Source: a virus
Virus record (IMG/VR): IMGVR_UViG_3300046005_002782
Coordinates: 1 to 46,163 of that record
Reading direction: 5' to 3' (one strand)
DNA length: 46,163 nt
The notes below the pieces were generated by a model, which saw only the letters and a program-made list of their open reading frames with translations, searched no databases and had not been told where the DNA came from. Positions 23,800 to 33,045 of the stretch are shown here, one piece after another; positions within the stretch are counted from its first letter, which is position 1, and the number at the start of each line of letters is the position of its first letter. A program made the translations under genes and the position numbers.

Positions 23800-24195
23800 C
23801 TAATCCCCATCGCGCAGAACGCGCTTCTTTGGTTTTTGAACGACTACGACGACACGCGCTATACGCTCTTGCTCTTTGCGGAGCTTCTCCGCCTTGAGTG
23901 CGATGTATTCAGGATCGGTCTTAAGCCGTTCAGCTTCCTCACGAAGCTTCTTAGCCTTTAGCTTTCTGCGATTTTCCTGCTCAGCCTGCTTCAAACGAAT
24001 GCGCTCACCTTTCTCTTGTGCCTTCTTCTCGGCAGGCAGTTGCTCCGCTTTGGCCCATGTGTTTCTTTGGGCCCATTCAAGCTGATTCTTCTTCTTTTCC
24101 TCTACCGAAAGTCTTGGACCTACCTCGGGCTTTGAGAACCAGTCAGAGTTCGGACCGACTACTGTGGAACCACCCAAATAACCGCCTCGTCCCAT
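23800..24195 (-). CDS. Charged coiled-coil protein
   Basis: A 131-residue, very basic and acidic protein. ATG 24195 (MGRGGYLGG) is chosen because GGAG lies 8 nt upstream, overlapping the Mod stop. From about residue 35 it is a continuous helix of Lys, Glu, Arg and Ala heptads (EEKKKNQLEWAQRN, RKLKAKKLREEAERLK), then VVVVQKPKKR. No enzymatic motif. It lies between Mod and the helicase fusion in the same operon, 4 and 8 bp from its neighbours, so it is probably a small structural or adaptor subunit. Confidence 0.65.
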   Translation of the reverse strand: MGRGGYLGGSTVVGPNSDWFSKPEVGPRLSVEEKKKNQLEWAQRNTWAKAEQLPAEKKAQEKGERIRLKQAEQENRRKLKAKKLREEAERLKTDPEYIALKAEKLRKEQERIARVVVVVQKPKKRVLRDGD

Positions 24196-24199
24196 TCCC

Positions 24200-27097
24200 T
24201 CACTCCACCGCAAACACCTTCATCACTTCGTCCCCGAGGTGGTTGATCACCTTCACCGCGATTCTGCCCGACTTCGGTTTCGCAAACGGCCGGGACGTGT
24301 CGGAATACAGGCTCTCCCAAGCTTCCTCGTCAATCTCGGCCTTCAGTGTTGTTTTCAGCGCCTTGTAGGGGTCGTTGGCGCCGAGGAAATAGGCGTGGCG
24401 GACGAAGAACGACTCCTCGTTGTAGTCGGTGTCCAGCATCCACAGGGCGATGCCGTCCGTCCCCTCGGTCTGCACCTCGCCGGTCTGGGGCTTGAACACG
24501 TCCACGCCGAAGACCTGGACCGTCACCAGACCGTCGCCAGCATCGGCGATGCGGATGTCGGGTTCGCCGAAGATCACGAACAGGTTGCCAGCGCCGGTGG
24601 CTTTCAGGTCGGCGGCCATGTGCAGGTCGGGGTTCATGCGGGCCTTCAGCACGCGGATACGGCCCAGTTTGTCGAACTCGGACGAATGGGCGTCGTAGTT
24701 GAAGGCGCAGGCGATCAGCACGTCGAAACCGGCGTCGCCTGCCTCGCGCGCGGCGGCGACCAGATCGGGGCGGGAGACGGTGCCGAATTCGGGGCCGATG
24801 AACACACCGGCGCGGCGCTGGGTGTCGCCTTCCATGAAGGTGCCCTCGGCGCTGATGTAGGTGCCGGGCCAGCCTGTCAGGGCGGTGAAGGTGATCCGGT
24901 CCTCCTTATGCGCCTGCTGCACGCCCGCGGCTTTCAGGTTTTCCAGGATCATATGGGCGAAATCTGTGAAGTCGCGCGGGGCCTCGGCCTTCTTGCGCTT
25001 GCCCTCAGCGGCCTCATAGGTGTCGATCAGTTCGTCATCCCAATCGACGGCGAGGGTGCGGTGGGGTGACAAGCTTTCTACGGTGAAGGGGCCCGCGACG
25101 CGGGTTTTAGTGTTGTCGGCGAAGGGCTTGTCGTAGAGGTATTCGAACTCGGCCTTGGCGGCGATGCTGGCGTCGATTTCGCGCTGGCGGTTGATCCGGT
25201 AGTGCCAGAACTTGCCAAGGCTTTCCTGTGCAATCAACGGCCAATCGGCAGGGGCATCGCGCGGGACTTCCCATTCCAAAAGCCGACCCGCGGCAACAAC
25301 CTCGCCCGAGGGGAGTTTCTCTTCTTCAGCTGATCGGAAGTCGATCTTCTTTCCAGCACGGCCGCCGGTTTCCACTTTGAACGGCACATTGTGGCCGCGT
25401 AGCCGGTCGTTGAGGTAGTCCAACGCCTCTTCCACACCGGGCTGAAGCCTGTGCCAGATCACGTCGATTTCGGCGTTGTTGGCGATGGATTTCAGCGTGA
25501 TGTGCGGCACGCGGTCATAGACGAAGCCTTGGCGGATGCTGCCGTGAGTGGGGGTGGATTTGGGCGGGGTGCGGGTGATCTCGCCTTCTTTCGCTTGGCC
25601 TTCCTTGCTGTCGGCCAGGAGGTAATAAGGATAGCGCGCGCCCATGAGGCGCGAGCGGGCCAAGGCTACGGCAACGCGAGAGGTGTCGATGGTGATCCAG
25701 CGTCGTCCCCATTGTTCGGCCACATAGGCAGTGGTGCCGGAGCCGCAAGTGGGATCAAGCACCAGATCTCCGGGGTCGGTGGTCATCAGGATGCAGCGTT
25801 CGATGACCTTGGTGGCAGTTTGAACGACGTAGACTTTTTCACCTGGTCGTCCCGCAATGGCCGTATCGCCCCAAGAGTGCGTAACCGAAACAACCGCAAA
25901 ATCGTCCAGAAAGCGCCGATAGGCGAGCGACACGGACCTCTGGCCAATACGATCACATTTCGCGAGCCGATCCAAACCACCAAGGGTCGTTTTCCAGTTC
26001 ATCGCCGCGCCAGGATGGGACACTCGCCCTTGGAAAGTATAATCAACGGTGGTGTTGGCTCGGACCCCTTGGCTGATCAAGTTGTCGAACCGAAAGACCT
26101 TTTGATTTTCCGGAAGTTTAACACCATCGTCAGCTTTTCCAGTGCTCCCGTATTCGTCAACCCACTGTCGATATTCTCCGCCACCGACTCCCCCAATTTC
26201 TTTTCGCATGTATGGCTGACGAAACTTGCATTTCGCTTTGACCTTGGAAAACCAGACTAGGTAGTCACTGACAACTGGCAGGAAATCGCTTGTTGTCCCG
26301 GAGGATTTTTGGAAGGTTATCAACGCTTGGAAATTGTCTTCGCCGAACACTTCTTCCATTACGCTTCGCACGCGGTGGACGTTCTCGTCGCCGATTTGCA
26401 CGAAGATGCTGCCGCTGTCGCTTAGCAGATCGCGCGCCACTGTCAGACGGTCGCGCAGGTAGGTCAGGTAGGAATGGATGCCGTCCTTCCAGGTGTCGCG
26501 AAAGGCGCGGACCTGTTCGGGTTCGCGCGTCACATGGGTCTTGTCGCCATCCTTCACATCGCGCGAGGTGGTGGACCACTGGAAGTTGGAGTTGAACTTG
26601 ATGCCATAGGGCGGGTCGAAATAGATGCACTGCACCTGACCGCGTAAGCCTTCCCGCTCGGCGAGGCTGGCCATCACCGACAGGCTGTCGCCCGAGATCA
26701 TCCGGTTCGACCAGTGCTGATCGTGCTGGTAGAACTCGGTCGCGGCCTCGGCATCGGGCAGGCCGTTGAAATCGGCGAACATGTCGAACTGCGGGGCATC
26801 CTTGGTCGCCTTAGCCCGGTTGGCGCTTTCGCGTTTCAGGTCGTCGATGATGACCTTGGGGTGGACCTTTTCCTGAATGTACAGCGGCGGGGCCTGAACG
26901 ATCAGGTCGGACCAATCCTGCTCATCCTTGCCGCGCCAGACGAGCTGCGGATCGAGGTCGCGGTTGCGGCGTTCGTAGGCCAGCTGGATCGGCGTCTTGT
27001 CCTGATCGCGCATCAGGCTTTCGAACTCGGCCGTCGGGATGTTCTTTCGCGTGGCGTCGTGGGTGAGGGTTTCGACCTCGATGGGTTTCTTGGCCAT
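24200..27097 (-). CDS. mod: Type III-like DNA methyltransferase (Mod)
   Basis: A 965-residue protein starting MAKKPIEVETLTH; ATG 27097 overlaps the TAA of the preceding gene (TAATG). The open frame extends further upstream but there it only shadows the DUF262 gene. Beta-class order: IYFDPPYG (161-164 DPPY) first and LDPTCGSGTTAYVAEQWG (448-456) later, as in type III Mod and related N6-adenine enzymes. The large C-terminal half (about 500-965) is target recognition and interaction domain. It should methylate one strand of the recognition site and supply specificity to Res. Confidence 0.9.
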   Translation of the reverse strand: MAKKPIEVETLTHDATRKNIPTAEFESLMRDQDKTPIQLAYERRNRDLDPQLVWRGKDEQDWSDLIVQAPPLYIQEKVHPKVIIDDLKRESANRAKATKDAPQFDMFADFNGLPDAEAATEFYQHDQHWSNRMISGDSLSVMASLAEREGLRGQVQCIYFDPPYGIKFNSNFQWSTTSRDVKDGDKTHVTREPEQVRAFRDTWKDGIHSYLTYLRDRLTVARDLLSDSGSIFVQIGDENVHRVRSVMEEVFGEDNFQALITFQKSSGTTSDFLPVVSDYLVWFSKVKAKCKFRQPYMRKEIGGVGGGEYRQWVDEYGSTGKADDGVKLPENQKVFRFDNLISQGVRANTTVDYTFQGRVSHPGAAMNWKTTLGGLDRLAKCDRIGQRSVSLAYRRFLDDFAVVSVTHSWGDTAIAGRPGEKVYVVQTATKVIERCILMTTDPGDLVLDPTCGSGTTAYVAEQWGRRWITIDTSRVAVALARSRLMGARYPYYLLADSKEGQAKEGEITRTPPKSTPTHGSIRQGFVYDRVPHITLKSIANNAEIDVIWHRLQPGVEEALDYLNDRLRGHNVPFKVETGGRAGKKIDFRSAEEEKLPSGEVVAAGRLLEWEVPRDAPADWPLIAQESLGKFWHYRINRQREIDASIAAKAEFEYLYDKPFADNTKTRVAGPFTVESLSPHRTLAVDWDDELIDTYEAAEGKRKKAEAPRDFTDFAHMILENLKAAGVQQAHKEDRITFTALTGWPGTYISAEGTFMEGDTQRRAGVFIGPEFGTVSRPDLVAAAREAGDAGFDVLIACAFNYDAHSSEFDKLGRIRVLKARMNPDLHMAADLKATGAGNLFVIFGEPDIRIADAGDGLVTVQVFGVDVFKPQTGEVQTEGTDGIALWMLDTDYNEESFFVRHAYFLGANDPYKALKTTLKAEIDEEAWESLYSDTSRPFAKPKSGRIAVKVINHLGDEVMKVFAVE

Positions 27098-29019
27098 TAC
27101 GCGGCTTCTCCTGTGGTGGTGTCGGCCAGATCGAAGCCTTCGTCGTCTTGCGGGATGTCCTGACCTTCCTCTGGGTCGGGAGCGGTCCTGCCGACAGGGT
27201 GGCCGGTCGCGGCCGAGATCAGGGCCAGCAGGCGGTCTTCGCGGTCGGCCATGAAGTCGGCAAACCGGTCGGCACGGAGGTGCGAGGGATCGATGGCATG
27301 GCTGGCAAGGTAGGTGTCGAGGGTTGCTGGATCGATTGGCGGAGCGTCGGCTGTGCCCTTTTCCAGCTTGGCGAGGTAGAGGGAGGGCGCCACGCCACCG
27401 ACGATGCGGTTCGTCTTCTGGCCCAGCGGCGTCTTGTTGATGATAGTGTCGTAGACCGCAGGCGGGATTTTGGCGTCGGTGCACCATTTCTGCGGAAAGA
27501 TATGGTGGATATCGACGTATTCGTCGAAGAATACCGTGTGGGTGAAGGATTGACCCGAGCGGAAGTCGATTGCGCCTTCGTTCATCAGTAGGGCGTGGAT
27601 GCCCTTGTATGCGGCCGACAACCGGGTGCGCATGGTGCGCAGTCGTTCCGGACGAAAACGACCCTCGGTGATGGTGGTGGGTTCTGGGCCGCCATCAAGC
27701 CAGGTCGGAACCTCGAGTACGTCCTTAGCGAAGCGGGACTCGACCGCCAAGCCGTAGAGCTCGCCAAAGATGCCGCACCAATACCAACGGGCAAGTTTGG
27801 CTTTCACTGTGGCATGGTCGAACTTCGCCCCAATGCGGGCGAGGATGGCTGCGAAGGGGACCAGCTGGCCCTGATAGGGCAGGTCGATCACGCGGTAGAT
27901 GTGGTGCTGGCGCAGGAAGCGGGCAGCGGTCTTGAATCCTTCCTCGACGGCGTGGCGGTGTTCGAGATAGGCTTCGAGCGGCAGGTCCAGCAGGGATTGG
28001 CGCGAGGCTCGGACGGCAGAGAATTCGCTATCCTTGCGGCCTTCTGTGATTTCCTTTTCACGGGTCTTGGCGCCATGGACTAAGGCAATTGCCTGCAGAA
28101 CGTCAGTGCTTGCGACCTTCTCCAGCACGCCGAACTTTTGATCTGCCGCGCGTCCATAAACTTGAAGGCGGTTTTGAAGCCCAAGTTTGCCGTCAGTCCC
28201 TAGCCAATCGTCGCGCAGCCGGTGCCCTTTCGCAGCATACATGGCGGTAACTAGTTCGAAGGCATCCAGCGGCTTGCCCCCTGTGTTTACCTTTTCGAAC
28301 ACGAGGCAAACTGCTTCGTGTGATGTGTCTGGGCTGAGGGCAATAACTGGAACTTGATAGCCTTTGAAGTTTTCGAGGACTTCCGTCTTGAAGGTCATGA
28401 AGACCTCTATCTTCTCGAGATCGTCTTTTGCCTTCCAATATGACCAGAAGCCCATCATCCAATCCGTCCAGTCAAAGACCTGGTTCAGCGGAAACATCAG
28501 GTTCTGGTATTCGAGTTCGGCCGAGGAGAGGTCAAGGTCGACCTCCTTGCCAAAGGCCGACTTCACTTTGCGATCTCTAGGGATGCTGATAATTGCGTTT
28601 TGGCGATCCATATCGCCGTCCAGCGCTGCGCTGATGTCAATGTAGAACCAACGGTCCACCAGTTTCAGGCGGGGTGTAACTGTCTGCACAACCTCGCGCC
28701 GCATGCAGGTCTGGTAAAGCGAGGTCATACGCTGTTGGCCGTCGAGCAATAGCTGGTCAGGAAGCTGGTCGGCAGCTGATGCCAATGCTCCTTGCACAGG
28801 ACGGCGAGCGAAGGTCTCGGCGGTACCGGACTTCATTTCGAGCGTCATTAGCGCACCGACGGGAAACGCCTGCGAAATGGATGCCACCAGCCCCTTGATC
28901 CGTTCTTCATCCCAAACCCAGCTGCGCTGGAAATCGGGAAGCTGGATTTTCCCAATGGCGCAATGGCGCAGCAGTTCTTCAAGGCCTACCGGGTTCGTTC
29001 TAAATGCAGCCTGTTTCAT
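27097..29019 (-). CDS. DUF262/HNH nuclease (GmrSD/SspE-like architecture)
   Basis: A 640-residue protein. The N-terminal DUF262 domain has IQLPDFQRSWVWDEERIKGL (about 25-44) and LLDGQQRMTSLYQ with the DGQQR NTPase motif at 93-97. The C-terminal part has an HNH/DUF1524-type centre, YVDIHHIFPQKW (H505, H506) followed by NKTPLGQKTNR. This is the architecture of type IV enzymes such as GmrSD single-chain forms, BrxU and SspE, which cut modified DNA. Here it is embedded between Res and Mod with overlapping codons on both sides (ATGA with Res, TAATG with Mod), so it is made together with them. Confidence 0.85.
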   Translation of the reverse strand: MKQAAFRTNPVGLEELLRHCAIGKIQLPDFQRSWVWDEERIKGLVASISQAFPVGALMTLEMKSGTAETFARRPVQGALASAADQLPDQLLLDGQQRMTSLYQTCMRREVVQTVTPRLKLVDRWFYIDISAALDGDMDRQNAIISIPRDRKVKSAFGKEVDLDLSSAELEYQNLMFPLNQVFDWTDWMMGFWSYWKAKDDLEKIEVFMTFKTEVLENFKGYQVPVIALSPDTSHEAVCLVFEKVNTGGKPLDAFELVTAMYAAKGHRLRDDWLGTDGKLGLQNRLQVYGRAADQKFGVLEKVASTDVLQAIALVHGAKTREKEITEGRKDSEFSAVRASRQSLLDLPLEAYLEHRHAVEEGFKTAARFLRQHHIYRVIDLPYQGQLVPFAAILARIGAKFDHATVKAKLARWYWCGIFGELYGLAVESRFAKDVLEVPTWLDGGPEPTTITEGRFRPERLRTMRTRLSAAYKGIHALLMNEGAIDFRSGQSFTHTVFFDEYVDIHHIFPQKWCTDAKIPPAVYDTIINKTPLGQKTNRIVGGVAPSLYLAKLEKGTADAPPIDPATLDTYLASHAIDPSHLRADRFADFMADREDRLLALISAATGHPVGRTAPDPEEGQDIPQDDEGFDLADTTTGEAA

Positions 29020-32000
29020 GCCTGCTCTGCCTGTTCACTGATCGAGGCTTTTGCAGCGTCGCATTGCTGTTCGATCAGTTCCTTGAATTCCAATTCCATC
29101 TCGTACACCGCCGTGAACTCTGCGAACGCCCAGCGCCCAAACTTCTCAAGGTTGTTGACGCCAGGCACCCAATAGCTGCGCATGGTGTTGGCCTTGTCCT
29201 TTGCGTCCTCGCCCCGGTAGCCTTTGACCTCGACGATCAGGTTCAGCGGGTCGGGTTTACCTTCGGCGGTGAGGTGGCCGTCGTCGATCTGCACGATGAA
29301 GTCGGGCAGGTATTTGCGTGGGGTGGAGCCATTCAGGTAAGGCACTTCGAGGCCAAGCCCCTGATTCTTGACGTAGGAAAGCACGCGCGGGTGTCCCTCG
29401 GCGACGCGGGCAAATTCGGCCTCCCAATCACTGTCGCAAACCACCCAATTGACGTGCGATTTGTTCGGTGCAGTCTGCCAACGCAATTCCTTGGAGGTGG
29501 TGAAGTTGACGTTGGCTGTCGATCCGGTGGAGTTGTAGGCGTCAAGGATCGCTTTGACCGGGCGTTCTCCTTGTAGGGATTCGGTGATGGCAGCCTTGAT
29601 CCTCTCGGCCGCCATGTCGGCGATTTCTTTGTAAACCAGCTGTGCCGGATACGTGCCGCCGGTACATTTCAGATAACCGCCGTCCAGCCATTGCTTGGTA
29701 ACGCGCTTAAGCTGGCCGAATAGGTGCATCTTGGGTTCATCACCTGGATCGCGGTATTTCGCATAGAGCAGGTGTTTGGTCAGATGGAACAGAATCGTGG
29801 AAGAGCGCATGTCTTCTAGATGCGCCAACGTCAGATCGATGCCTTCGCCGATAATGCCTTGATTGGTGGTGCTGGAGGGGCCGAGCAGTTGCGGCGTCAG
29901 TTCCAGCACGTGGTCTGGGCCGAAGTTCGCCTCAAGACGTTCATCCGGCAACTCCACCCGGTAGCCTTCGACGCGGGGGAAGGTGATCTCCAGTGCGTCA
30001 CGGTCGGGTTTGACAGCATGGACGCGGACAGTTTCGCGGGGCTTGCCGGGCGGTGACACGACAGGTTTCGCGGCGAAGTCGAAGGGGATGCCAAGGACAT
30101 CGGCGTATTCGACATTGAACAGGCCTTCGTCATTCAGTTCATACGACTGGCGGCGCAGGGCGCGGCCGACCACCTGTTCGCACAAAAGCTGAGTCCCGAA
30201 AGCCCGGACGCCCAGAACGTGGGTCACAGTGTTGGCGTCCCAGCCTTCGGTGAGCATCGAGACTGAAACCACGCAGCGGATTTGTTCGCCCAGTTTGCCC
30301 TTCTTGCCGACAGTGTTCATCACTTCGCGCAGTAGGGTGGATTCGTCGATCTTGTCGCCTGCGTGAATATCGCCAGTACGTTCGATCATCTCGCGTTTAA
30401 ACTGGTCGATTTCCGTTGCAGCAATCTCGCGAAAATCCTTGTCCAGCGCCTCGCCCGATTCAAGCTGAGCGCTGTCGATCAGGATTGTGTTGGGACGCGG
30501 CATCCGGTTGCCAAATTCATCATAGTTCCGGAACAGGGCAAGGCGGCCATTTTCCAAGGTGGTCTCGGTGCCATCGTCGCTTACCCTGTCAAAGCCGGAG
30601 ACATACTTGTAGATCAGCTCCGAAGTTGCCGTGTTGTTGCAAACGACGATGAACACCGGCGGGACGCCAATCGCTTCTTCCTGCCAAAGATGGAAGGTCT
30701 TTTCGTAGTGCCCATAAAGGGCCTCAAGTGCCGTCAGCAACTCGGCGGGCAGACTAAGTGGATCGAGCGCCTTTCCAGCGACCCGCCCCTTCTTGGGAAG
30801 CTTCTTACCGATATGCTCCCAAAGGTTGCGGAACTTCGGCGTGTCGCCACCCGGGATATTGTCGGCCACCGGCACACGCGGCAACTTCACGATGCCGCAC
30901 TCGATCGCGTCCATTAGCGAGAAATCCGACATGGTCCACGGGAACAGCGTGCCCTCGATGTAACCGGAGCCGCGTAGGAAGAACGGGGTTGCGGACAAGT
31001 CGTAGACCAAGCTTATCCCTAGCTTGCGCTTGACGGCTTCCAAGCCCGAAATCCACATGCGGGCCGCTTCGTTGTTTTCCTTGGCTTCGCTTTTGTCGTC
31101 GCCCTTCAGATCGTCTTCGGTTTCTCCGTCGGCATCTTTAGCCCGTTCGCGATAGCAGTGGTGGGCTTCGTCATTCAGCACGACGATGTTCTTCTGGCCC
31201 ATCAGGTCGCCCATGACGCGCTGGATCATCTCGCCTTCGGTTTCAAGCGTCTGGACCTTGTCGCCACGCCAGCCCTCGAGGGCTTGTCGTGTGCCTTTGG
31301 CGATCACCAGTTTTTCGCGCAGCTTGAATGCGTGATAGTTGGTGATCACGATCTTGGCGCTTTGGATGTCGCGCAGCATGTCGGGCGGCGTGATTTCACG
31401 GCTGCGATAGTAGCTTTCCGGGTCGTTGGGCATCAGAACACGCAGCCGGTCGCGAATGGTGATGCCCGGGGAGACGATCAAGAATCGGCTGGAGAACGCC
31501 TTGCTGTTTGGATGGCGCACCGCGTTGACGGTTTGCCAAGCTATCAGCATCGCCATGACGGTAGTTTTTCCTGCCCCGGTCGCGAGCTTCAGCGCCAAAC
31601 GCATCAGTTCGGGGTTCGCCTGTTCGTTCGCCCCTTTGATATGCGCCCAGAATTTGGCCACGCGCGGCCCCATCTTCGGAGCAACTTCTGTCAGCCAGAT
31701 CGCGGTTTCCACTGCTTCGATCTGGCAAAAGAACGGACGGATGCCCTCAAATTTGTGGTGCCGCCAGTGTTGCAGTAGTCGTGCGGTCTCTGGCGTCACC
31801 AGCCATTGATCGGGGTTCGGCAGATTGCGCCAGGTTTCGACATACCCCCGAACCTCGTTGATGATTGGGGTGGGGTTGTATTCTTGATCAGATGTCGAAA
31901 GTTCGTCATTGGCGCCGAGCAACAGGGACGCCTGTTTCGTGTTCTGACGCTGCTTTTTCGTTTTGGGAACGGGTGTGATGAGATCGGAGCGCCGCCTGTT

Positions 32001-32108
32001 CTCGAGTATGCGGTTTGTGGGCTGACCATCCGGATCAAGTTCCCAATGCCTGCCGGGGTACGCGTAAGGTGAATTCAGAATCGGTTTTGCAAAGAACTGC
32101 TCAGACAT
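29016..32108 (-). CDS. res: Type III-like restriction subunit (Res), helicase-nuclease
   Basis: A 1030-residue superfamily 2 helicase. Walker A is LATGAGKTTVMAML (176-183), the DEAH box is VVLNDEAHHCY (313-316), motif III is DLSATPFF (372-374), and motif VI is EQVVGRALRRQSYE. The C-terminal PD-(D/E)xK nuclease is YLPDFIVQIDD with LIVEVKGYRG (about 935-962). ATG 32108 is used because GAGAGG lies upstream; it overlaps the HTH gene stop by 8 nt. It should hydrolyse ATP and cut unmethylated DNA together with Mod. Confidence 0.88.
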   Translation of the reverse strand: MSEQFFAKPILNSPYAYPGRHWELDPDGQPTNRILENRRRSDLITPVPKTKKQRQNTKQASLLLGANDELSTSDQEYNPTPIINEVRGYVETWRNLPNPDQWLVTPETARLLQHWRHHKFEGIRPFFCQIEAVETAIWLTEVAPKMGPRVAKFWAHIKGANEQANPELMRLALKLATGAGKTTVMAMLIAWQTVNAVRHPNSKAFSSRFLIVSPGITIRDRLRVLMPNDPESYYRSREITPPDMLRDIQSAKIVITNYHAFKLREKLVIAKGTRQALEGWRGDKVQTLETEGEMIQRVMGDLMGQKNIVVLNDEAHHCYRERAKDADGETEDDLKGDDKSEAKENNEAARMWISGLEAVKRKLGISLVYDLSATPFFLRGSGYIEGTLFPWTMSDFSLMDAIECGIVKLPRVPVADNIPGGDTPKFRNLWEHIGKKLPKKGRVAGKALDPLSLPAELLTALEALYGHYEKTFHLWQEEAIGVPPVFIVVCNNTATSELIYKYVSGFDRVSDDGTETTLENGRLALFRNYDEFGNRMPRPNTILIDSAQLESGEALDKDFREIAATEIDQFKREMIERTGDIHAGDKIDESTLLREVMNTVGKKGKLGEQIRCVVSVSMLTEGWDANTVTHVLGVRAFGTQLLCEQVVGRALRRQSYELNDEGLFNVEYADVLGIPFDFAAKPVVSPPGKPRETVRVHAVKPDRDALEITFPRVEGYRVELPDERLEANFGPDHVLELTPQLLGPSSTTNQGIIGEGIDLTLAHLEDMRSSTILFHLTKHLLYAKYRDPGDEPKMHLFGQLKRVTKQWLDGGYLKCTGGTYPAQLVYKEIADMAAERIKAAITESLQGERPVKAILDAYNSTGSTANVNFTTSKELRWQTAPNKSHVNWVVCDSDWEAEFARVAEGHPRVLSYVKNQGLGLEVPYLNGSTPRKYLPDFIVQIDDGHLTAEGKPDPLNLIVEVKGYRGEDAKDKANTMRSYWVPGVNNLEKFGRWAFAEFTAVYEMELEFKELIEQQCDAAKASISEQAEQA

Positions 32109-32310
32109 CCGAAGCACCTCTCCCGAGGTTTGCTTTCACGGATGCCTTCTGTTCATCGATCCAGCTATCGATATCAAGGTTCTTAAACCGCCATTGGCCT
32201 CGCACCTTGAACGCGGGAAGCTGACCGTTGCGCGCCATCGTGTAGACAGTTTTCTCAGCAACCTTCAACAATACTGCAACCTCTGGCAAAGTGAGAATAG
32301 GGTCGGACAT
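32101..32310 (-). CDS. Excisionase-type HTH protein heading the restriction cassette
   Basis: A 69-residue MerR/excisionase-like (HTH_17) protein: ILTLPEVAVLLKVAEKTVYT and MARNGQLPAFKVRGQWRFKN followed by LDIDSWI. AGGAG lies 9 nt before the ATG. It is the first gene of the leftward cassette and overlaps Res by 8 nt. HTH proteins of this size commonly precede restriction genes, where they delay or repress Res expression; that role is inferred. Confidence 0.8.
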   Translation of the reverse strand: MSDPILTLPEVAVLLKVAEKTVYTMARNGQLPAFKVRGQWRFKNLDIDSWIDEQKASVKANLGRGASDV

Positions 32311-32367
32311 GGACCTGCTCCTACTCGAAATGTGTAAATTGAAGCTGCCAGACTTTACCAGCCCTTA

Positions 32368-33045
32368 CTAGCTGTTGATTGCTCTTAGTTGCACATCAAG
32401 CCAAGGCCGCACCTTCGGCATCGCCGCCGCAACCTCAACCTCCCGCAACATCCCGCCCGCGATCAACCCATCCCGCACCCAATCCAGCGCCAGCCACCAG
32501 TCGTCGTAAGCGCAGCGTGCGGCGTCGATCTGCTGCGGGTGGGGGGAGAAGGTGACCGGGCAAACCAGCACCTCGACGGTGCGCCATTTGCCGCGCGACA
32601 GGACGTGTTCAGTGCCCACGACGATGGTAGTGGCGCGCTCGCCATGTTGGTTGCGCTTGGTCTCGACCGGCACGCAACGTGGCACGACGCCGGGCATCCA
32701 GTCGGGGGTCAGCCCAGCGCGTGCCAGTTCTGCCACACGGATGGCCATGCGCTTGCCGCCGTGGCTGTCGGGCATCCCGGCGACGGCGGCCGCGATCACC
32801 TCGGCGTCAGGATGGGTGCAACTGCCCATCTTGTGCTGGCCACCGTCGATCCTGCAGCCCAGCGCGGCGCGTTGCATGAGGATATACTCTAGGCCAAAGC
32901 CAAACCCGTCACGGGAGTTGTGTTCTTGTTCTGGAAGTTCCAGCTGCGCCTTTTCCACGCCGAAGGCCCATTCGAGGATGGCCTGCACGCCGAGGGCGCG
33001 TTTCTGCCGGATGCCGCGACTGTTGATTGGCCGCATGAAGGTCAT
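32368..33045 (-). CDS. Unknown phage protein downstream of replication gene
   Basis: A 225-residue protein starting MTFMRPINSRGIRQKRALGV, overlapping the replication gene stop by 4 nt (ATGA). Basic N-terminus, then a region with GLEYILMQRAALGCRIDGGQ and EVIAAAVAGMPDSHGGKRMA, and a Trp-rich end, CAYDDWWLALDWVRDGL. No catalytic motif that I recognise. As the last gene of the early operon, next to replication functions, it may be a replication or late-regulation accessory. Confidence 0.65.
   Translation of the reverse strand: MTFMRPINSRGIRQKRALGVQAILEWAFGVEKAQLELPEQEHNSRDGFGFGLEYILMQRAALGCRIDGGQHKMGSCTHPDAEVIAAAVAGMPDSHGGKRMAIRVAELARAGLTPDWMPGVVPRCVPVETKRNQHGERATTIVVGTEHVLSRGKWRTVEVLVCPVTFSPHPQQIDAARCAYDDWWLALDWVRDGLIAGGMLREVEVAAAMPKVRPWLDVQLRAINS

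Noticed and set aside
24239-26260. Long + strand frames opposite the Mod gene
   Set aside because: The minus-strand Mod protein has complete motifs; the antisense frames have none.
27098-27487. N-terminal extension of the Mod open frame
   Set aside because: It reads in a shadow frame of the DUF262 gene; MAKK at 27097 overlaps the DUF262 stop and begins the real coding character.
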